In this document: positions 25,940-29,072 of the stretch, in pieces | Layout of the letters: each line of letters begins with the position of its first letter | Position numbering within the stretch: the stretch's first letter is position 1 | From: CAVLCC01 sp963661535 | Lineage (GTDB): Bacteria > Actinomycetota > Coriobacteriia > Coriobacteriales > CADBOM01 | NCBI GenBank assembly: GCA_963661535.1 | Contig: CAVLCC010000026.1 | Location: 1-29,072 of the forward strand | DNA length: 29,072 bases | Reading direction: 5' to 3' | Program-made: the position numbers and the translations under genes | The notes under the pieces: model-generated | Told to the model about the DNA's origin: nothing | The model's input: only the letters and a program-made list of their open reading frames with translations | Database searches by the model: none

Positions 25940-26797
25940 TTATTTGCCCAAAATCCACATGTCGTAGCTTATGCCTTGGCTTTGATATTTATTGCAGATT
26001 GTTTGGATAGTGCCGTCTTTATCCATCTCTTTTAGAGACTTCTCAATTTGCTCGCACAAAGAGGTGTTGCCCTTCTTAGCGCCCACTGCATAGTGTTCGC
26101 TGTTGAGTTGCTCATCTAAAATTTTGAAAGTGCTTTCTTTGCCCTGAATATTAAATTTAGCAACTGGAAGATCGATTGCAACTGCGTCCACAGCGCCTGA
26201 CTCTAGCTCCATAAATGCGGTATTGTATTCTGGAGTTGTTTGCAACTTCGCAAATGTAGAAGCAAGATTTGCTTGATCTCCACCATCGGAGAGAAGATCT
26301 AGAGCGGCACTATCTGCTTGAACCATCACATTTTTGCTTGATAGGTCTGCAAGAGACGAAATTCCGCTGTTCTGGCGAACAACCACTACTTGGCTGTTGT
26401 CCATATATGGGCTTGTAAAACTGTATCCGTCTTCGCGTCCCTCGATTGTAAAGCCGTTCCAAATGCAGTCGATAGAGCCGGAGTCTAGTTCAAGATCCTT
26501 GGAGTCCCAGTTGATTGGCTTATATTCCACAGCCCAGCCGTTGCGAGCTGCAACCTCTTTGGCTAGGTCAAGGTCAAAGCCTGTATATCCTCCTGTGGAC
26601 TCATCTACATATCCATATGGTGGAAAGTCTTGGTCAAATCCAACGGTTAAAACGTTATCTGTGCCTACACCAACGTTTGCATTTGTGCTTGAGCTTGAGC
26701 TTGAACTTGATTCTCCGCAGCCTGCGAGCAAAACCACTCCAAAGCTAAGAACAGTTACCGCCATAAGTGTAATCGCAATTTTTTTGAAGCTTTTCAT
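25940..26797 (-). CDS. Polar amino-acid ABC transporter, binding lipoprotein
   Basis: The 285-residue extracellular binding protein has a lipoprotein signal peptide (MKSFKKIAITLMAVTVLSFG, lipobox LLAGC with C27), a serine-rich linker (ESSSSSSSS) and a bacterial solute-binding domain family 3 fold: LTVGFDQDFPPYGYVDE, YTGFDLDLAKEVAARNG, WNGFTIEGREDGYSFTSPY. The ligand is likely a polar amino acid such as glutamine, glutamate or cystine; it cannot be fixed from sequence. The linker is encoded by repeated TCAAGC hexamers (about 26687-26710), a slippage-prone tract. A strong GAGGGGGA site precedes the ATG. It is first in the operon. Confidence 0.95.
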   Translation of the reverse strand: MKSFKKIAITLMAVTVLSFGVVLLAGCGESSSSSSSSTNANVGVGTDNVLTVGFDQDFPPYGYVDESTGGYTGFDLDLAKEVAARNGWAVEYKPINWDSKDLELDSGSIDCIWNGFTIEGREDGYSFTSPYMDNSQVVVVRQNSGISSLADLSSKNVMVQADSAALDLLSDGGDQANLASTFAKLQTTPEYNTAFMELESGAVDAVAIDLPVAKFNIQGKESTFKILDEQLNSEHYAVGAKKGNTSLCEQIEKSLKEMDKDGTIQTICNKYQSQGISYDMWILGK

Positions 26798-26999
26798 TCT
26801 TTAAAATCCCCCTCTAGTTGTAGAAGTATTTTGTGCTCTATGTGTTTTGTAAAAAAGCACTCCATGACTTTATAGCACTAAAGTGAAGGGCTGAATGAGA
26901 CTTTTTGCGCAACTGGTTGTTTGTAATGAAGTGTGGAAAGTTAAGATTAATGCAAAAAAACAGAATGGATCCTTTGTAGATAGCCTTCGTAAAAATAAG

Positions 27000-27029
27000 G
27001 AGACGAGCTCAAATGTTTAAGCCCGCCTC
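27000..27029 (-). terminator. Terminator of the zinc-ribbon gene
   Basis: On the minus strand GAGGCGGGCT pairs with AGCTCGTCTC over ten positions including two G-U pairs that only form in that orientation. CCTTATTTTT follows. It is 30 bp past the stop at 27059. The rest of 26798-27058 shows no gene. Confidence 0.75.
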
Positions 27030-27058
27030 TTAATATAAATAACTTATTTAACAAAAAT

Positions 27059-27739
27059 CTATGGTCTAAATTTAATAATTGCTTTATCTATATAGTCTGT
27101 ATTACCCATGTATGTTTGCACACGAACCGACTTACAGTAATAAAGTGTCATCAGAATTAGTCCTACAGCACTACTTATAACACTCGGAATCATTGAAGAG
27201 ATATTCATGATTTGCAAACCTGCAACAAAGATTATACAAATTATATCTAAGACTAAAGCTATAAGTGAAGCTAACTGAAAGACAAGCAGGAATTGTGGCT
27301 TTTTTGAGAAAGTAAAAACAACATGCACAGTCGTGAGAATACCTGGCACAACTAGATCAATTACAGCAAGAGCAGCAATATCACCCATGCCAAAATACGA
27401 TAAATATGCAAAACTCGAAGAATATACTACAAGCTCCAAAACCAAACATATGATACCCAAAATATCAATAATCATAAAGAACAAAAGCCAACCACCCATA
27501 GTTGTATATTGCTGGTTTTGAGGCATTGTGGCTGCATCAGACTGTGCATACGCAGGTTGTTGAGTTGCTTGTTGCGTATTTGCATTTTGAACAGATTGTG
27601 GTTGATCATTTTGGGCAGGCGTTGTTTCAGACGTATTACTGGTTTGACCTTCGCTTGCTTGAACAATGTTTTTTTCACCGCATTGTGGGCAGAAATCTGC
27701 ATCATCCTTTATCTCAGCACCGCATTTTTTACAAAGCAT
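27059..27739 (-). CDS. Zinc-ribbon membrane protein (DUF2569-like)
   Basis: The protein starts MLCKKCGAEIKDDADFCPQC, a four-cysteine zinc ribbon (C3, C6, C17, C20). A Gln/Thr/Asn-rich linker follows to about residue 75, then four membrane segments (GGWLLFFMIIDILG, IAALAVIDLVVPG, FQLASLIALVLDI, VGLILMTLYYC). GGWLL at the start of the first segment and the final YYCKSVRVQTYM resemble DUF2569-type proteins. The frame is open to 27799, but AGGAGGAAGT directly before the ATG at 27739 fixes this start (226 residues). Function unknown. Confidence 0.85.
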   Translation of the reverse strand: MLCKKCGAEIKDDADFCPQCGEKNIVQASEGQTSNTSETTPAQNDQPQSVQNANTQQATQQPAYAQSDAATMPQNQQYTTMGGWLLFFMIIDILGIICLVLELVVYSSSFAYLSYFGMGDIAALAVIDLVVPGILTTVHVVFTFSKKPQFLLVFQLASLIALVLDIICIIFVAGLQIMNISSMIPSVISSAVGLILMTLYYCKSVRVQTYMGNTDYIDKAIIKFRP

Positions 27740-27857
27740 ACTTCCTCCTAATTTGAATGTGTAGAAATTATGGATTTTGATACTTTGCAAGTATACCACG
27801 ATGTATAGATTACTAACTTCTCACAATCTAAAATTTAGACATATGTCTATTTAAAAA

Positions 27858-27896
27858 AATCCTTGCCTCTGCGGTTTAAGCATTGGGGCAAGGATT
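27858..27896 (-). terminator. Strong terminator after the surface-protein gene
   Basis: The 10-bp perfect stem AATCCTTGCC/GGCAAGGATT is followed by seven T's on the minus strand. The plus-strand side has GATTTTT, so it may act both ways. Confidence 0.9.
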
Positions 27897-27982
27897 GATT
27901 TTTAGCACTTTATACGTGCCTACTCGAAGGCAGACAAGTATAAAACTGACAAATTTTGCTTATTTCTAATTACACTAGATTC

Positions 27983-29071
27983 TTAGAAACAGAAAGCAGG
28001 TACCACACCAGTCGACATGGTTCCTCCGGTTCTTGTAGATTGAGTATCGATAACAAAATTGCCGGTATCACTTCCATATGCATAGTATAGCAAACTTGAA
28101 CAATCCGGAGAACGCAACCACCATAAACTAGTATCGCTAGCGCTACTTTCCGTTGCAATTTTACTGCCAGAACGTGTAAGATTCATATTTGATAAAACAG
28201 TATTATCACTTGTTACGTCTATATTTTGTTTTCCTAGCCATTCATATTGAGTGCCTTCTAACTTAAATTTTTCTGAGCTTGATCCAGTAATTTCACTGTA
28301 GCTCAGTAGCCAAAACGTGTCTGCAGTATCACATAAACTTGAAGAGCTATTCCATGATGAGCCATTATGTGAAGCCTGCATTTTCTTAACCGGCTCAACA
28401 GATCCTGCTAAATCAGAAAGCCCAGTCATAACATAACTTCCCTCATCATTCATAGTTCCATGCATCATAGAACCTGACCAAGATACTGTATTTTTATTAA
28501 TAAACACACCGCCTGTGAGTATTCTTTGAGCAGTTGGTAGTGAGTGTGTTGCCATAAATGTTACAGCAGAACCATCTCCACTTTGATCATCTGTTGAATC
28601 ATTTAGATGCTCACCTACTTGAATAATACGGAACTCTACATAAGCATTGTCTCCATCTACAGTAGCTGAATCTTCTTCGCCAGTTGCAGTGTTCCATCTA
28701 GTATATAGATGTTGCTCATCACTGTTCATCCACTCTGTATACATTTTTGTAACTTCGTCTTTATCTAAACCATCAGATGTTTCTGTAAGGCCATCTTCAT
28801 GCAATACCTTCATATCTTCAGCTATTAGCTTATCTGATCTTGTAATTTGCTTAGTTGGATCTGCGTTAGCCTCTGTTTTAGAACCACTCGTTTTGATGTA
28901 AGCTGGTGCAATCCAATAATTTGCTGGAATTATTGTCCAAGGTGAGGATGCAACTGCGCTACCTGTGGTGTTAGAACCTTTAGCATTAGCTGTTGGATAA
29001 TAAGAACCGCCATCTTTTGCTTTAGTTGTGCTTTCGTCCCAAGTGTAATCTGTGCCTTCAACCAAGGTTAC
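27983..29071 (-). CDS. DUF6273-type surface protein, C-terminal part
   Basis: The frame is open to the right edge (VTLVEGTDYTWDEST upstream of the first TTG), so the N-terminus, expected to hold a signal peptide, is outside the window. The visible 360 or so residues are rich in Ser, Thr, Asp and Gly, as in exported proteins. The end carries DTFWLLSYSEI, LWWLRSPDCSS and GVVPAFCF, the pattern of DUF6273 (W-L-R-S-P and V-x-P-A-F), a domain common in large surface proteins of gut Firmicutes and Coriobacteria. No cell-wall-anchor motif is present at the C-terminus. Its role is unknown. The TTG at 29065 is not a true start. Confidence 0.75.
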   Translation of the reverse strand, partial: VTLVEGTDYTWDESTTKAKDGGSYYPTANAKGSNTTGSAVASSPWTIIPANYWIAPAYIKTSGSKTEANADPTKQITRSDKLIAEDMKVLHEDGLTETSDGLDKDEVTKMYTEWMNSDEQHLYTRWNTATGEEDSATVDGDNAYVEFRIIQVGEHLNDSTDDQSGDGSAVTFMATHSLPTAQRILTGGVFINKNTVSWSGSMMHGTMNDEGSYVMTGLSDLAGSVEPVKKMQASHNGSSWNSSSSLCDTADTFWLLSYSEITGSSSEKFKLEGTQYEWLGKQNIDVTSDNTVLSNMNLTRSGSKIATESSASDTSLWWLRSPDCSSLLYYAYGSDTGNFVIDTQSTRTGGTMSTGVVPAFCF

Positions 29072-29072
29072 G

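Overview
This window looks chromosomal, from a low-to-mid GC bacterium. The best guess is a host-associated actinobacterium of the Coriobacteriia (Atopobium/Lancefieldella/Fannyhessea type). That is an inference from the style of the proteins, the two-subunit glycyl-tRNA synthetase, the AT-rich intergenic DNA and the good Shine-Dalgarno sites; nothing here proves the genus. Most genes are on the minus strand. No phage, transposase or CRISPR array is visible.

Left part (1-5500). A DUF4143 ATPase, cut by the window edge, is followed by a 66-residue antitoxin-like protein on the plus strand. On the minus strand a TetR-type regulator and a MATE efflux pump form a translationally coupled pair whose promoter carries a near-textbook operator. 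Then come rnhB (ribonuclease HII) and rplS (ribosomal protein L19), each with its own unit, and a small plus-strand Dabb-fold protein closed by a strong terminator.

Middle part (5500-17700). A sodium:solute symporter, a membrane-anchored GH25 lysozyme, glyS-glyQ (overlapping by 4 bp) and lepB (signal peptidase I) run on the minus strand. A TauE/SafE permease runs the other way. The interval 13228-13820, between the permease and a U32 peptidase-family gene, has no convincing gene but is packed with inverted repeats, including a crossing (pseudoknot-type) pair; it is the best candidate for an undescribed or unassigned structured RNA. A radical SAM protein with a possible 30-codon ORF behind it follows. 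Next is a tRNA-Pro(GGG) gene with a -35/-10 promoter and a set of 11-bp phased repeats upstream.

Right part (17700-29072). A second DUF4143 ATPase has 22-bp tandem repeats in front of its start codon. It is followed by a phosphoglucomutase-type enzyme with an unusual cysteine-rich insertion, two tandem paralogous NCS2 purine permeases, and a three-gene polar amino-acid ABC importer (binding lipoprotein, permease, ATPase). The window ends with a zinc-ribbon membrane protein and the C-terminal part of a DUF6273-type surface protein running off the right edge.

Together the genes suggest a nutrient-scavenging host-associated bacterium: importers for amino acids, purines and sodium-coupled solutes, an efflux pump with its own sensor, protein export and cell-wall remodelling, plus core translation genes.
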